Of a stretch of 64,000 nucleotides of DNA, positions 29,770 through 38,759 are shown piece after piece. The notes beneath the pieces were generated by a model. The model ran no database searches. It saw nothing but the letters and a program-made list of their open reading frames with translations, and had not been told where the DNA came from. How positions within the stretch are numbered: position 1 is the first letter of the stretch; each line of letters opens with the position of its first letter. Source of the stretch: Microlunatus flavus (GTDB lineage: Bacteria; Actinomycetota; Actinomycetes; Propionibacteriales; Propionibacteriaceae); assembly GCF_900110855.1 (NCBI RefSeq), contig NZ_FOFA01000003.1, positions 124,001 through 188,000 of the forward strand, written 5' to 3'. A program made the position numbers and the translations under genes.

Positions 29770-31740
29770 ATGCAGCACCGCTCGAGGCGGACACGGCTGA
29801 TCGTCGCCGCGTCCACCCTGCTCGTCCCGGCCGCTCTGCTGGCCACCGTCCAGACGGCCGACGCCGCGCCCGCCGCGGGCAGCGTCGCCATCCCCTCCAC
29901 GCTGCCGAGCTGGCTGCCGAAGGCGACCTCGCGGGCCCGGACCGCCGCCCCGGCCGCCGCCGCGGACGCCAGCCAGACCGTCCGGGTCTACCTCGCCCCG
30001 AACGGCGGCTCCGACGCCCTGGCCAAGGCCGCGCTCGCGGTCTCGGACCCGTCCTCGGCGTCGTACGGCCAGTTCCTCACCGCCGACCAGTTCCACGCGC
30101 AGTGGTCGCCCACCGCGCAGGCCGAGCAGACCGTGCGCGGCTACCTCGCCGACCAGGGCCTGACGGTGTCGGGCACGGCCCCGTTCCGCCGCTACGTCAC
30201 GGCGACGGGCACGGTCTCCCAGCTCGACAAGGCCTTCGGCGTCACGCTGAAGAAGTTCACCCACGACGGCCAGCACGTCGTCGCCCCGACGGGCGCCGCC
30301 CGCGTGCCGGCCAAGGTCGGCGCCGCGGTGCTGACCGTCAGCGGCCTGGACACCACCCAGACCAAGATGGTCCACAAGGACACCCCGAAGGCGACCACGC
30401 CGCCCGCGGGCTTCCGCAACGGCCGCCCGTGCAGCACCTTCTGGGGCGACGTGCAGGCCAAGTACCAGGCCGACTTCAAGACCCCGCTGCCCAAGTTCGA
30501 CGGTTCCACGCTGACGTACGCGCCGTGCGGCTACACCGGCCCGCAGCTGCGCGCCGCCTACGAGGGCGGCACCAACCTCGACGGCTCCGGCGCCACGATC
30601 GCCATCACCGACGCGTACGCCTGGCAGTACATCGCCTCCGACGCGAACCGCTACGCCAGCGAGAACGGTGACGGTTCCTACGCCGCCGGGCAGCTGACCC
30701 AGAACCTGCCGGCGAGCTTCAACAGCCAGGACCTCTGCGACCCGACCGGCTGGAGCGGCGAGGAGACCCTCGACGTCGAGGCCGCGCACGCGATGGCCCC
30801 CGGCGCGAAGATCCGCTACTACGGTTCGTCGAGCTGCCTCGACGACGACTTCCTCGACACCCTGGCCCGCGTGGCCGACGAGGGCGTCGCCCAGGTCGTC
30901 AGCAACTCGTGGGGCGACGCGGGCGAAGTCGGCACCGCTGACAGCTACGCCGCCTACGGCGCGGTCCTGCAGCAGTCCGCCCTGCAGGGGATCAGCGTGC
31001 TGTTCTCCTCCGGCGACAGCGGCGACGAGCTGGCCAACACCGGGATCAAGTCCCCGGACTACCCGGCCTCCGACCCGTACGTGACCGCCGTCGGCGGCAC
31101 GGCGACGGCGATCAACCGCAGCGGCGTGCGTCTCGACACCGGCTGGGGCACGCGCAGCTACGCGCTGTCGGCCGACGGCAAGTCCTGGACCGGCGGCGAC
31201 TACCTCTACGGTGCCGGCGGCGGCGTGTCGAACGTCTTCAACCAGCCCGCGTACCAGCGCGGGGTCGTCAACACCCGCCTGTCGGGCGGCCGTGCGGTCC
31301 CCGACCTGGCCATGGACGCCGACCCGCAGACCGGCATGCTGATCGGGCAGACGCAGACGTTCCCGGACGGCACGTACTACGCCCAGTACCGCATCGGTGG
31401 CACCAGCCTCGCCAGCCCGCTCATGGCCGGCATGACGGCGCTGGCCGTGCAGCACAACCAGGGCCGTGGCTTCGGTCTGCTGAACCCGCTCATCTACAAG
31501 CAGACCAAGGTGTTCGACGACGTGGTGCCGCACTCCAACCTCAAGGCGACGGTGCGTGTCAACTACAACAACGGGGTCAACAACGACGAGGGCGTCAGCT
31601 ACATCGTCCGGACCTTCGACCAGGACTCGTCGCTGAAGACCACCACCGGGTGGGACCAGGTGACCGGGCGCGGCGTGCCGCGGCCGTCGTTCTTCAAGCT
31701 GACGACGCCGAGCCCGGCGACGGCGGCGGTCAAGCGCTGA
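29770..31740 (+). CDS. secreted S53-family serine-carboxyl peptidase (sedolisin/kumamolisin type)
   Basis: A 656-residue preproenzyme. The signal peptide ends near residue 33 (TADA|APA). The pro-kumamolisin activation domain (about 65-200) has VYLAPNGGSDALAKAALAVS and YGQFLTADQFHAQWSP. The peptidase domain (about 265-645) has catalytic Glu331 and Asp335 in SGEETLDVEAAHAMAPGA, the oxyanion Asp in FSSGDSGDE and Ser546 in GGTSLASPLMAG. Such enzymes are acid-active and self-processing outside the cell. ATG 29770 follows GGGAGA and is preferred over an upstream in-frame GTG because it places the signal peptide at the N-terminus. Confidence 0.93.
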   Translation: MQHRSRRTRLIVAASTLLVPAALLATVQTADAAPAAGSVAIPSTLPSWLPKATSRARTAAPAAAADASQTVRVYLAPNGGSDALAKAALAVSDPSSASYGQFLTADQFHAQWSPTAQAEQTVRGYLADQGLTVSGTAPFRRYVTATGTVSQLDKAFGVTLKKFTHDGQHVVAPTGAARVPAKVGAAVLTVSGLDTTQTKMVHKDTPKATTPPAGFRNGRPCSTFWGDVQAKYQADFKTPLPKFDGSTLTYAPCGYTGPQLRAAYEGGTNLDGSGATIAITDAYAWQYIASDANRYASENGDGSYAAGQLTQNLPASFNSQDLCDPTGWSGEETLDVEAAHAMAPGAKIRYYGSSSCLDDDFLDTLARVADEGVAQVVSNSWGDAGEVGTADSYAAYGAVLQQSALQGISVLFSSGDSGDELANTGIKSPDYPASDPYVTAVGGTATAINRSGVRLDTGWGTRSYALSADGKSWTGGDYLYGAGGGVSNVFNQPAYQRGVVNTRLSGGRAVPDLAMDADPQTGMLIGQTQTFPDGTYYAQYRIGGTSLASPLMAGMTALAVQHNQGRGFGLLNPLIYKQTKVFDDVVPHSNLKATVRVNYNNGVNNDEGVSYIVRTFDQDSSLKTTTGWDQVTGRGVPRPSFFKLTTPSPATAAVKR

Positions 31741-31800
31741 ACGTCCTGCTCGTGCCCTGAGTCTGCTCGGGGGTCATGAGCCGAACGACCGGAGCAAGGG

Positions 31801-31830
31801 GAGGGGCACCGCCTGCGGGCGGTGCCCCTC
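31801..31830 (+). terminator. perfect 13-bp hairpin after the S53 peptidase
   Basis: GAGGGGCACCGCC (31801-31813) pairs perfectly with GGCGGTGCCCCTC (31818-31830) around a TGCG tetraloop, 60 nt after the peptidase stop. There is no T-run, but the stem stability is extreme. It insulates the peptidase from etfB, whose promoter begins 19 nt later. Confidence 0.8.
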
Positions 31831-31848
31831 TCGTCGTCGGTGGGGCCG

Positions 31849-31878
31849 TTGCCGGCCTAAGTTACCCGCGGGTAACAT
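31849..31878 (+). promoter_or_regulatory. etfBA promoter with an operator palindrome over the -10 box
   Basis: TTGCCG (31849-31854) and TAACAT (31873-31878) are spaced 18 nt, and the etfB GTG starts 7 nt later, so the mRNA is probably leaderless. The perfect 16-bp palindrome GTTACCCGCGGGTAAC (31861-31876) fills the spacer and overlaps the -10 box. This is the layout of a repressor site, most likely for a TetR-type regulator. Confidence 0.7.
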
Positions 31879-31885
31879 CCGTGCC

Positions 31886-32668
31886 GTGAAGATCGTGGTC
31901 TGCGTGAAGCACGTGCCGGACGCCAGCGGCGAGCGGGGGTTCGGCGACGACCTGACCCTCGACCGCGACGTCGACGGGCTGCTCTCCGAGCTCGACGAGT
32001 ACGCGGTCGAGCAGGCGCTGCGGGTGGCCGAGTCGGCCGACGTCGACGCCGAGGTCGTCGCGCTCACCATCGGTCCCGACGACGCTGCGGCCGCGATCAA
32101 GCGGAGCCTGCAGATGGGCGCCACGTCCGGGATCCACGTGGTCGACGACGCCCTGCACGGCACCGACGCGATCGGCACCAGCACCGTCCTCGCCGCCGCC
32201 GTGCGCAAGGCCGGCGCCGACCTCGTGGTCTGCGGGATGTCGTCGACCGACGGGGCGATGGGCGTCGTCCCGGCGATGCTCGCGGAGCGCCTGGGCTGGC
32301 CCGCCGCGACGTACGCCGGCCGCCTCGACGTCGCCGACGGCCACGCCACGGTCGTGCGCGAGGACGACACCGCGCGCCTGACCGTCGAGGTCGACCTGCC
32401 GGCCGTGGTCAGTGTCACCGACCAGTCCGGCGAGGCGCGCTACCCGTCGATGAAGGGCATCCTCGCGGCCAAGAAGAAGCCGGTGCTCGAGTGGGGGCTC
32501 GACGACCTCGGGCTGGGCTCGGACGACGTCGGCCTCGACGCCGCCTGGACCGGTGTCGTGGGCGCCGAGCCGCGCCCGGCCAAGGGGGCCGGCCGGGTGG
32601 TCACCGACGCCGACGGTTCCGGCTCGGCCGCGGTGCTCGAGTTCCTGGCCGCCGGCCGCTACGTGTGA
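31886..32668 (+). CDS. etfB: electron transfer flavoprotein beta subunit
   Basis: A 260-residue ETF beta subunit (FixA type). The start is KIVVCVKHVPDASGER, and the family signature region VSVTDQSGEARYPSMKGILA lies near residue 175. With EtfA it forms the FAD/AMP heterodimer that takes electrons from acyl-CoA dehydrogenases. GTG 31886 fits the TAACAT box 7 nt upstream. etfA follows 69 nt later with its own ribosome site. The palindrome overlapping the promoter suggests regulation by fatty acid or acyl-CoA state, which is inference. Confidence 0.94.
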   Translation: MKIVVCVKHVPDASGERGFGDDLTLDRDVDGLLSELDEYAVEQALRVAESADVDAEVVALTIGPDDAAAAIKRSLQMGATSGIHVVDDALHGTDAIGTSTVLAAAVRKAGADLVVCGMSSTDGAMGVVPAMLAERLGWPAATYAGRLDVADGHATVVREDDTARLTVEVDLPAVVSVTDQSGEARYPSMKGILAAKKKPVLEWGLDDLGLGSDDVGLDAAWTGVVGAEPRPAKGAGRVVTDADGSGSAAVLEFLAAGRYV

Positions 32669-32737
32669 CGGCGCCCGACTACCTCTCGCCCCGACCCGCG
32701 CGCCACCCACCGCACCACGCAGCAAGTAGGAGACCGC

Positions 32738-33697
32738 ATGGCCGACGTCCTCGTCCTCGTCCTCGCCGAGCTCGACGGGGGCACGCCCACCCGCCCGGCG
32801 CTTGAGCTGCTGACCCTCGCCGCGCGGGTCGGCACGCCCGTCGCCGTCGTGCTCGACGAGGTCGACCAGGACGCCGCCGAGGTGCTGGCCGCCCACGGTG
32901 CCGCCCGGGTGCTGAGCGTCGTCGACCCCGCCTTCGAGGCGTACCTCGTCGCCCCGCGTTCCGAGGCCCTCGACCAGGTCGCCGCGGCCGTCCGGCCCTC
33001 CCTCGTCCTGCTGCCCTCGACGCCCGAGGGCAAGGAGGTCGCCGGCCGGCTGGCCGTCCGGATCGGCGCGGGCCTCGTGACCGACGCCGTCGACCTGGAC
33101 GCCGACGCGACCACCACCCAGTCGGTGCTGGCCGGCGGGTGGACCGTCCGCGCCCGCGGCCGGCGCGACGTGCTCGTCGCCACGATGAAGCCGAACAGCG
33201 TGGCGCCGGCGCCGGTCGAGGCGCCCGCCGCGGTGACGGTGGAGCCGTTCGCCGTCACGATCTCCGACGCCGCCCGCGGCGCCCGCATCACCGCCCGCGA
33301 CCCGCGGGTGGCGAGCGGTCGGCCGAGCCTGACCGAGGCCCCCGTCGTCGTCTCCGGCGGCCGCGGGACCGGCGGCGACTTCGCCAAGGTCGAGGCGCTC
33401 GCCGACGCCCTCGGCGGGGCCGTCGGGGCCTCGCGCGCGGCGGTGGACGCCGGCTGGTACCCGCACGCCTACCAGGTCGGCCAGACCGGTACGACGGTCT
33501 CGCCGCAGCTCTACGTCGCCGCCGGCATCTCCGGCGCCATCCAGCACCGTGCCGGCATGCAGACCTCCAAGGCCGTCGTCGCCGTGAACTCCGACCCCGA
33601 GGCCCCGATCTTCGCGCTCGCCGACCTCGGCGTCGTCGGCGACCTCCAGACCGTGCTCGACGAGGTCGTCCAGGGCCTGCAGGACCGCAGCGCCTGA
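32738..33697 (+). CDS. etfA: electron transfer flavoprotein alpha subunit
   Basis: A 319-residue ETF alpha subunit (FixB type). The C-terminal FAD-binding domain holds VVVSGGRGTGGDFAKVEALA, VGQTGTTVSPQLYVAAGISG and IQHRAGMQTSKAVVAVNSD, which contact the flavin. ATG 32738 follows GTAGGAG. It is co-transcribed with etfB; the pair lies upstream of the cysteine desulfurase and mnmA genes as in mycobacteria. Confidence 0.95.
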   Translation: MADVLVLVLAELDGGTPTRPALELLTLAARVGTPVAVVLDEVDQDAAEVLAAHGAARVLSVVDPAFEAYLVAPRSEALDQVAAAVRPSLVLLPSTPEGKEVAGRLAVRIGAGLVTDAVDLDADATTTQSVLAGGWTVRARGRRDVLVATMKPNSVAPAPVEAPAAVTVEPFAVTISDAARGARITARDPRVASGRPSLTEAPVVVSGGRGTGGDFAKVEALADALGGAVGASRAAVDAGWYPHAYQVGQTGTTVSPQLYVAAGISGAIQHRAGMQTSKAVVAVNSDPEAPIFALADLGVVGDLQTVLDEVVQGLQDRSA

Positions 33698-33758
33698 CCG
33701 CGACCTCTGGCAGCAGAAGTCACCCGCGTACGGCGGGGGCCCGGTCAGCGGTACGCGC

Positions 33759-34424
33759 TCAGCCGGGGTGCTCCGAGGGGCCGCGCTCGAGGTACTTGAG
33801 AACGGCGAGGACGCGCCGGTGCTCGCTGGTCGAGGGCGGCAGCCCGAGGGTGTCGAAGATCGCGGAGATGTTGCGGGCGACGGCGTGCTCGGTGACGACG
33901 AGCTCCTCGGCGATGCGGGCGTTGCTCATGCCCTGCGCCATGAGGGCGAGCGTCTCGCGCCGCCGTGGGCTCAGCCGCTCGATCGGGTTGTCCACGCGCC
34001 GGCGCCGCATCATGCTCTCGACGACCGAGGGGTCGACGAGGGTGCCGCCGTCGAGGACGTCGCGCACGCCGCGCAGGAACGGGTCGACGTCCATGATCCG
34101 CTGCTTGAGCAGGTAGCCGACGCCGCGCGACCCGCGGCCCAGCAGCTCGGTCGCGCCGGCGCTGTCGACGTACTGGGACAGGACCAGCACGGCCAGCGTC
34201 GGCGTCTCCTCGCGCAGCAGCAGGGCCGCCTCGATGCCGTCGCGGGTGTGGGTGGGCGGCATGCGGATGTCGGTGATGACCAGGTCGGGGTGCAGCGCGC
34301 GGGTGGCGGCGACCAGGTCGGGCGCGTTCGACGCCGTGGCGACGACGTCGTAGCCCTCGTCGGTGAGCAGCCGCGACAGCCCGGCGCGCAGCAGCACCTC
34401 GTCCTCGCCGATGATCAGCCGCAC
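33759..34424 (-). CDS. NarL/LuxR-family response regulator
   Basis: A 221-residue regulator. The receiver has IIGEDEVLLRAGL (acidic pair), the phosphoacceptor Asp in LVITDIRMPP and the conserved Lys in YLLKQR. The helix-turn-helix is LSPRRRETLALMAQGMSNARI with VVTEHAVARNISAIF. It overlaps the upstream kinase gene by 10 nt, so they are translated together. This unit is inserted in the otherwise conserved etfBA to cysteine desulfurase block. Targets are unknown. Confidence 0.9.
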   Translation of the reverse strand: MRLIIGEDEVLLRAGLSRLLTDEGYDVVATASNAPDLVAATRALHPDLVITDIRMPPTHTRDGIEAALLLREETPTLAVLVLSQYVDSAGATELLGRGSRGVGYLLKQRIMDVDPFLRGVRDVLDGGTLVDPSVVESMMRRRRVDNPIERLSPRRRETLALMAQGMSNARIAEELVVTEHAVARNISAIFDTLGLPPSTSEHRRVLAVLKYLERGPSEHPG

Positions 34425-36199
34425 GGGACCTCCACCACCACGGTGGTGCCCTCCCCGTCCGGCGAGACGACCTCGAGCGTCCCGCCGAGCGCGGCGACCC
34501 GGTCCTGGAGGCCGCGCAGCCCGGTGCCGTCGGCCGGGTCGGCGCCGCCCTTGCCGTCGTCGCGGACGCTCGCCCGCAACCGGCCCCCGTCGCCGGCCGG
34601 GGGCTCGAAGCGCACCCGCGCGGTGGTCGCGGACGCGTGCTTGGCCACGTTGGTGAGGGCCTCCGAGATCGTGAAGTAGAGCGTGGACTCGGCGTCGGTG
34701 GCCAGCGGCGGGACGGGGCCGGACGTCTCGACGGTCGTCGGCACCGGCATCCGCTCCGCCAGCATCTCCACGGCGGGGACGAGGCCGCGCTCGACGAGCG
34801 GCGCGGGCATGATCCCGGCGATGAAGTCGCGGAGCTCGGTCAGCAGGCCGGTCATGCCGTCGGCGATGCCGGCCGCGGAGGCCGCGACGACCGGGTCGCT
34901 CGCCGTCCGGCTCAGCTGGCGGGCGGTGAGGCCGAGCAGCACGATGTGCTGCTGGGCGCCGTCGTGCAGGTCGCGCGAGATCCGCCGGCGCTCGCTGTCC
35001 TCGGCCTGCAGCAGGCGACGGCGCGACGCGTACAGGTCGGACTCGCTGGTCCGCAGCTCGGCCAGCAGCGCCCGCTGCTCGGCCGCGAGCCGCTCCGCCT
35101 CGATGCCGAGGGCGACGACCCCGCCCACGACCTCGATCTCGGAACCGTCGGCGAGCGCGTCGTCGCGGTGCACGATGCCGCCGACCACCACGCCCCCGTG
35201 GCGTACGGGGTGCACGTGCCGGCCGCGCTCCGGCTCGGCGGGCACCAGCCGGCCGGCCTCGTCGACGAACCCGTCGGCGCCGGTCCGCGCGAACACCACC
35301 CGCGCGTCCGGGTCGCCGAGCGCCTGCGCCACGGCCGCACTGAGGGCGCCGGCGCTCGGCGTGGCGCCGCCGATCCGCGCGACCAGCTCGTCGACCTGCC
35401 CGGTCCGGCCGAACGAGCCGAAGAGCAGCCCCACCAGGAACACCACCGGCAGGCCGAGCACGGCGGCGAACTGGAGCCAGCTGAGACCCACGGCCAGCGG
35501 CGTACGGACCTGGATCGCCAGGGCGCCCACGCCGATCATCACGGGCAGCAGCACGCGGTACCAGACCATGGGACCGAGCAGCCGGCGCTCCAGCGGGTCG
35601 GCCCGGAACGCGCGGACGGCGACCAGCCCGGCGGCCAGGAAGACCGATGAGACGCCGACGACGCTCTGCACCCAGCTGGCCACGAGCAGGACCTGCGCGG
35701 CGTCGGCCGGCCGCCAGACGGCGGGCGGCTCGGGGCCGACGACGGCCAGGGGCACCTGCAGCACCGTCGAGGCGACGTAGCCCGCGCCGACGACGACGCG
35801 GTCGACGCCGCGCTGCACCCGCCCGGAGGGGAAGGCCATCAGCAGGTGCAGCGTCAGGGCCAGCGGCAGGGTCGAGCAGACCAGGCCGATCATCGACAGC
35901 GCGCGGTCGGGCAGCGCTCCCAGCACGCTCACCCACACCGAGAGGGCGGCGACCAGCATCAGCACGCCGATACGGTTGTGCGGCCGGCGCCGCCAGGCGA
36001 CGAGACCCGTCACGGCGTAGAGGGCGGTCATCCCCAGCAGCGGCAGCCAGTCGGCGACGGCCAGCCCCGGGGCGTCGGCCGCCAGCACGGCCCCGACCAC
36101 CAGGAGCACGAGGAACAGGCCGGCGACCAGGGCCGCCGCGGGGTCGGCCGACCAGCGACGCCTCGAGGCGGTCGGCCCCGCAGGAGGACCGGCCGGCAT
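34415..36199 (-). CDS. membrane sensor histidine kinase (HisKA_3 type) with GAF-like segment
   Basis: A 594-residue kinase. There are seven or eight transmembrane helices (about 22-285), a GAF-like sensor segment (about 300-410), then a coiled region and the phosphoacceptor SERRRISRDLHDGAQQHIVL. The HATPase domain has ISEALTNVAKHASA, VRDDGKGG and GTGLRGLQDRV. It phosphorylates the overlapping response regulator. ATG 36199 lies 6 nt after a CATGCT box and looks leaderless. The many helices with short loops suggest it senses the membrane itself or a lipophilic signal. Confidence 0.9.
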   Translation of the reverse strand: MPAGPPAGPTASRRRWSADPAAALVAGLFLVLLVVGAVLAADAPGLAVADWLPLLGMTALYAVTGLVAWRRRPHNRIGVLMLVAALSVWVSVLGALPDRALSMIGLVCSTLPLALTLHLLMAFPSGRVQRGVDRVVVGAGYVASTVLQVPLAVVGPEPPAVWRPADAAQVLLVASWVQSVVGVSSVFLAAGLVAVRAFRADPLERRLLGPMVWYRVLLPVMIGVGALAIQVRTPLAVGLSWLQFAAVLGLPVVFLVGLLFGSFGRTGQVDELVARIGGATPSAGALSAAVAQALGDPDARVVFARTGADGFVDEAGRLVPAEPERGRHVHPVRHGGVVVGGIVHRDDALADGSEIEVVGGVVALGIEAERLAAEQRALLAELRTSESDLYASRRRLLQAEDSERRRISRDLHDGAQQHIVLLGLTARQLSRTASDPVVAASAAGIADGMTGLLTELRDFIAGIMPAPLVERGLVPAVEMLAERMPVPTTVETSGPVPPLATDAESTLYFTISEALTNVAKHASATTARVRFEPPAGDGGRLRASVRDDGKGGADPADGTGLRGLQDRVAALGGTLEVVSPDGEGTTVVVEVPCG

Positions 36200-36377
36200 G
36201 GCGCCAGCATGGCAGAACCGGTCGGTCCCAGATGTGGACCCAGCGCTACAGACCGGGCGCCGGCGGCTGCCTAACGTTTCGCGCGTCCCGCCCACGGGCG
36301 GGCGTCCGGTCACGCAGGTGGAGGGGCATCTGCGTGGCCGGCCCTCGGGCCCCGCCGGGCTCGGCCCGCCGTCGACC

Positions 36378-36405
36378 GCTGAGCGGCTCAGCGAGCGGGC
36401 AGACT
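36378..36405 (+). promoter_or_regulatory. leaderless promoter and palindrome before the cysteine desulfurase
   Basis: CAGACT (36400-36405) ends 6 nt before the GTG at 36412. Eight nt upstream of it is the perfect palindrome GCTGAGC-G-GCTCAGC (36378-36392), placed in the spacer where a regulator would block polymerase. Confidence 0.45.
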
Positions 36406-36411
36406 GAGGGC

Positions 36412-37608
36412 GTGCGCAGCGACCCCGACCGCAGCCCTGCGGACCGCAGCTATCTCGACCACGCCGCGACGACGCCGATGCGGGCCGAGGCGGTGGCGGC
36501 CGTCACCGCCGAGCTGACCCGTACGGGCAACCCGTCCTCGGCCCACGGCTCGGGCCGCGCGGCACGCCGGGTGGTCGAGGACGCGCGCGAGCTGATCGCC
36601 GCGCGCCTCGGCGCCGACCCGGCCGAGGTGGTCCTCACCGGCGGCGGGACCGAGGCCGACAACCTCGCGGTCAAGGGGGCGTACTGGGCCCGGCGCGACG
36701 CCGACCGCCGCGACGTCCTGGTGAGCGCGGTCGAGCACCACGCGGTCGGCGACGCGGCGCTCTGGCTCGCCCAGACGCAGGGGGCGCAGGTGACCCTGCT
36801 GCCCGTGGACGCCGCGGGGCGACTCGACCTCGACGCGTACGCCGCCGCCCTCGGCCCGCGCAGCGCGGTGGTCTCGGTGATGTGGGCCAACAACGAGGTC
36901 GGCACCGTGCAGCCCGTGCGGGCCGTGGCCGAGGCCGGGCGCGCCGCGGGTGCCGTCGTGCACAGCGACGCCGTGCAGGCCGTCGGGCACGTGCCGGTCG
37001 ACTTCGCGGCCAGCGGCCTGGACCTGCTGAGCCTGACCGCCCACAAGCTGGGCGGGCCGGTGGGCGTCGGCGCCCTGCTCGCGCGGCGCTCGACGGCGCT
37101 GGCCGCGGTGCAGCACGGGGGTGGCCAGGAGCGCGACGTCCGCTCGGGCACCCTCGACGTGGTCGGGGTGGCCGGCTTCGCGGCGGCGGTCGACGTGGCG
37201 GTGCGCACGCTGCAGGAGGAGGCGGCGCGCGAGGTCGCGCTGCGCGAGGAGCTCTTCGCGCGGGTCCGGGCCGCGGTGCCCGACGCGTCGCGCCACGGCG
37301 CCTCCCCGGACGACCCCGCCGCGGGGCTGCCCGGCGTGCTGAGCGTGCAGATCCCCGGCGCCCCCGGCGACGCCGTGGTGATGCTGCTCGACGCGGCCGG
37401 GGTCGACGCCTCCACCGGGTCGGCCTGCTCGGCCGGCGTCACCGCGCCGAGCCACGTGCTCACCGCGCTCGGGGTGAGCGAGGCGGAGGCCCGCAGCGTC
37501 GTGCGCTTCTCGCTCGGCCACACGACCACCGCCGCCGACCTCGACCGGGTCTCCGCGGTGCTGCCGGACGTCGTCGCGCGGGCCCGTGCGGCCGCGGCGT
37601 ACGTCTGA
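36412..37608 (+). CDS. cysteine desulfurase (NifS/IscS-like)
   Basis: A 398-residue class V aminotransferase. Its motifs are [29 protein letters not shown], the PLP lysine in [15 protein letters not shown] and the persulfide-forming Cys in [17 protein letters not shown]. The long Cys loop resembles group I enzymes that donate sulfur directly. It lies 47 nt before mnmA, and the expected role is to feed sulfur to tRNA 2-thiouridine formation; it may also serve iron-sulfur assembly. GTG 36412 is supported by the CAGACT box. Confidence 0.93.
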   Translation: MRSDPDRSPADRSYLDHAATTPMRAEAVAAVTAELTRTGNPSSAHGSGRAARRVVEDARELIAARLGADPAEVVLTGGGTEADNLAVKGAYWARRDADRRDVLVSAVEHHAVGDAALWLAQTQGAQVTLLPVDAAGRLDLDAYAAALGPRSAVVSVMWANNEVGTVQPVRAVAEAGRAAGAVVHSDAVQAVGHVPVDFAASGLDLLSLTAHKLGGPVGVGALLARRSTALAAVQHGGGQERDVRSGTLDVVGVAGFAAAVDVAVRTLQEEAAREVALREELFARVRAAVPDASRHGASPDDPAAGLPGVLSVQIPGAPGDAVVMLLDAAGVDASTGSACSAGVTAPSHVLTALGVSEAEARSVVRFSLGHTTTAADLDRVSAVLPDVVARARAAAAYV

Positions 37609-37617
37609 GCGCGCCCG

Positions 37618-37623
37618 TACAGT
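37618..37623 (+). promoter_or_regulatory. -10 box (TACAGT) for mnmA
   Basis: TACAGT lies 38 nt before the mnmA ATG, just after the cysteine desulfurase stop. It is followed by an AGGAGGAC ribosome site, so mnmA may have its own leadered transcript in addition to read-through. Confidence 0.4.
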
Positions 37624-37655
37624 GGGGCCGTCATGACAGCAGGAGGACGGTCCAG

Positions 37656-38759
37656 ATGAGGGTGCTCGCCGCGATGTCCGGCGGGGTCGACTCCGCCGTG
37701 GCCGCCGCCCGCGCGGTCGACGCCGGGCACGACGTGACCGGGGTGCACCTGGCTCTGTCGAAGAACCCGCAGTCCTTCCGCAGCGGCGCGCGCGGCTGCT
37801 GCTCGCGCGAGGACGCGCACGACGCGCGACGGGCGGCCGACCGGCTCGGCATCCCCTTCTACGTCTGGGACCTCTCGGACCGCTTCGCCGCCGACGTCGT
37901 CGACGACTTCGTGGCCGAGTACGCCGCCGGCCGCACGCCCAACCCGTGCCTGCGCTGCAACGAGAAGATCAAGTTCGCCGCGGTGCTCGAGCGCGGGCTG
38001 GCGCTCGGGTTCGACGCCGTCTGCACGGGCCACTACGCGCGCCTTCAGCGGGCGGACGACGGGACCGTCGAGCTGCACCGGGCGGTCGACGCGGCCAAGG
38101 ACCAGTCGTACGTCCTCGGCGTGCTGACGGCGCACCAGGTCGCGCACAGCTGGTTCCCGCTGGGCACCTCGACCAAGACCGAGGTGCGGGCGGAGGCGGC
38201 GGCCCGCGGGCTCTCGGTCGCGGCGAAGCCGGACAGCCACGACATCTGCTTCATCCCCGACGGGGACACGGCCGGCTTCCTCGACGCCCGCCTGGGCACC
38301 CGGCCGGGCGCGGTCGTCGACGCCGACGGCACCCGGCTCGGCGAGCACGACGGCACCCACCACTTCACCGTCGGCCAGCGCCGCGGGCTGCGGCTCGGTG
38401 TGCCCGCGGCCGACGGCAAGCCGCGCTTCGTCCTCGACGTCACGCCCGTCGACGGAACCGTCACCGTCGGCCCGCGCGAGGCGCTGGCGGTCTCGCACCT
38501 GGCGGGTCTGCGCCCGACCTGGACCGGGATCGTTCCGGAGGGCCCGTGGCGCGGGCTGGTCCAGGTGCGGGCCCACGGCGAGCCGGTGCCCGCGACCGTG
38601 GAGCTGCGCGACGGCGAGCAGGGGAGCACGCTGCTGGTCGACACCGACGAGCCGCTCGTCGGCGTCGCGCCCGGCCAGGCCGTCGTCGCGTACGCGGGCA
38701 CCCGGGTCGTCGGCAGCGCCACCATCTCCTCGACCCGGTCACCGGTCGGGGCCCGGTGA
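37656..38759 (+). CDS. mnmA: tRNA-specific 2-thiouridylase MnmA
   Basis: A 367-residue enzyme. The PP-loop is [14 protein letters not shown] at the N-terminus, the two catalytic Cys are in [12 protein letters not shown] and [10 protein letters not shown], and [15 protein letters not shown] begins the central domain. It makes 2-thiouridine at position 34 of tRNAs for Glu, Gln and Lys, using sulfur relayed from a cysteine desulfurase such as its neighbour. ATG 37656 follows AGGAGGAC. It overlaps the next gene by GTGA. Confidence 0.96.
   Translation: MRVLAAMSGGVDSAVAAARAVDAGHDVTGVHLALSKNPQSFRSGARGCCSREDAHDARRAADRLGIPFYVWDLSDRFAADVVDDFVAEYAAGRTPNPCLRCNEKIKFAAVLERGLALGFDAVCTGHYARLQRADDGTVELHRAVDAAKDQSYVLGVLTAHQVAHSWFPLGTSTKTEVRAEAAARGLSVAAKPDSHDICFIPDGDTAGFLDARLGTRPGAVVDADGTRLGEHDGTHHFTVGQRRGLRLGVPAADGKPRFVLDVTPVDGTVTVGPREALAVSHLAGLRPTWTGIVPEGPWRGLVQVRAHGEPVPATVELRDGEQGSTLLVDTDEPLVGVAPGQAVVAYAGTRVVGSATISSTRSPVGAR

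Noticed and set aside
33718-33755. Terminator between etfA and the response regulator
   Set aside because: Only five-base stems (CCCGC/GCGGG) can form, too weak to call.
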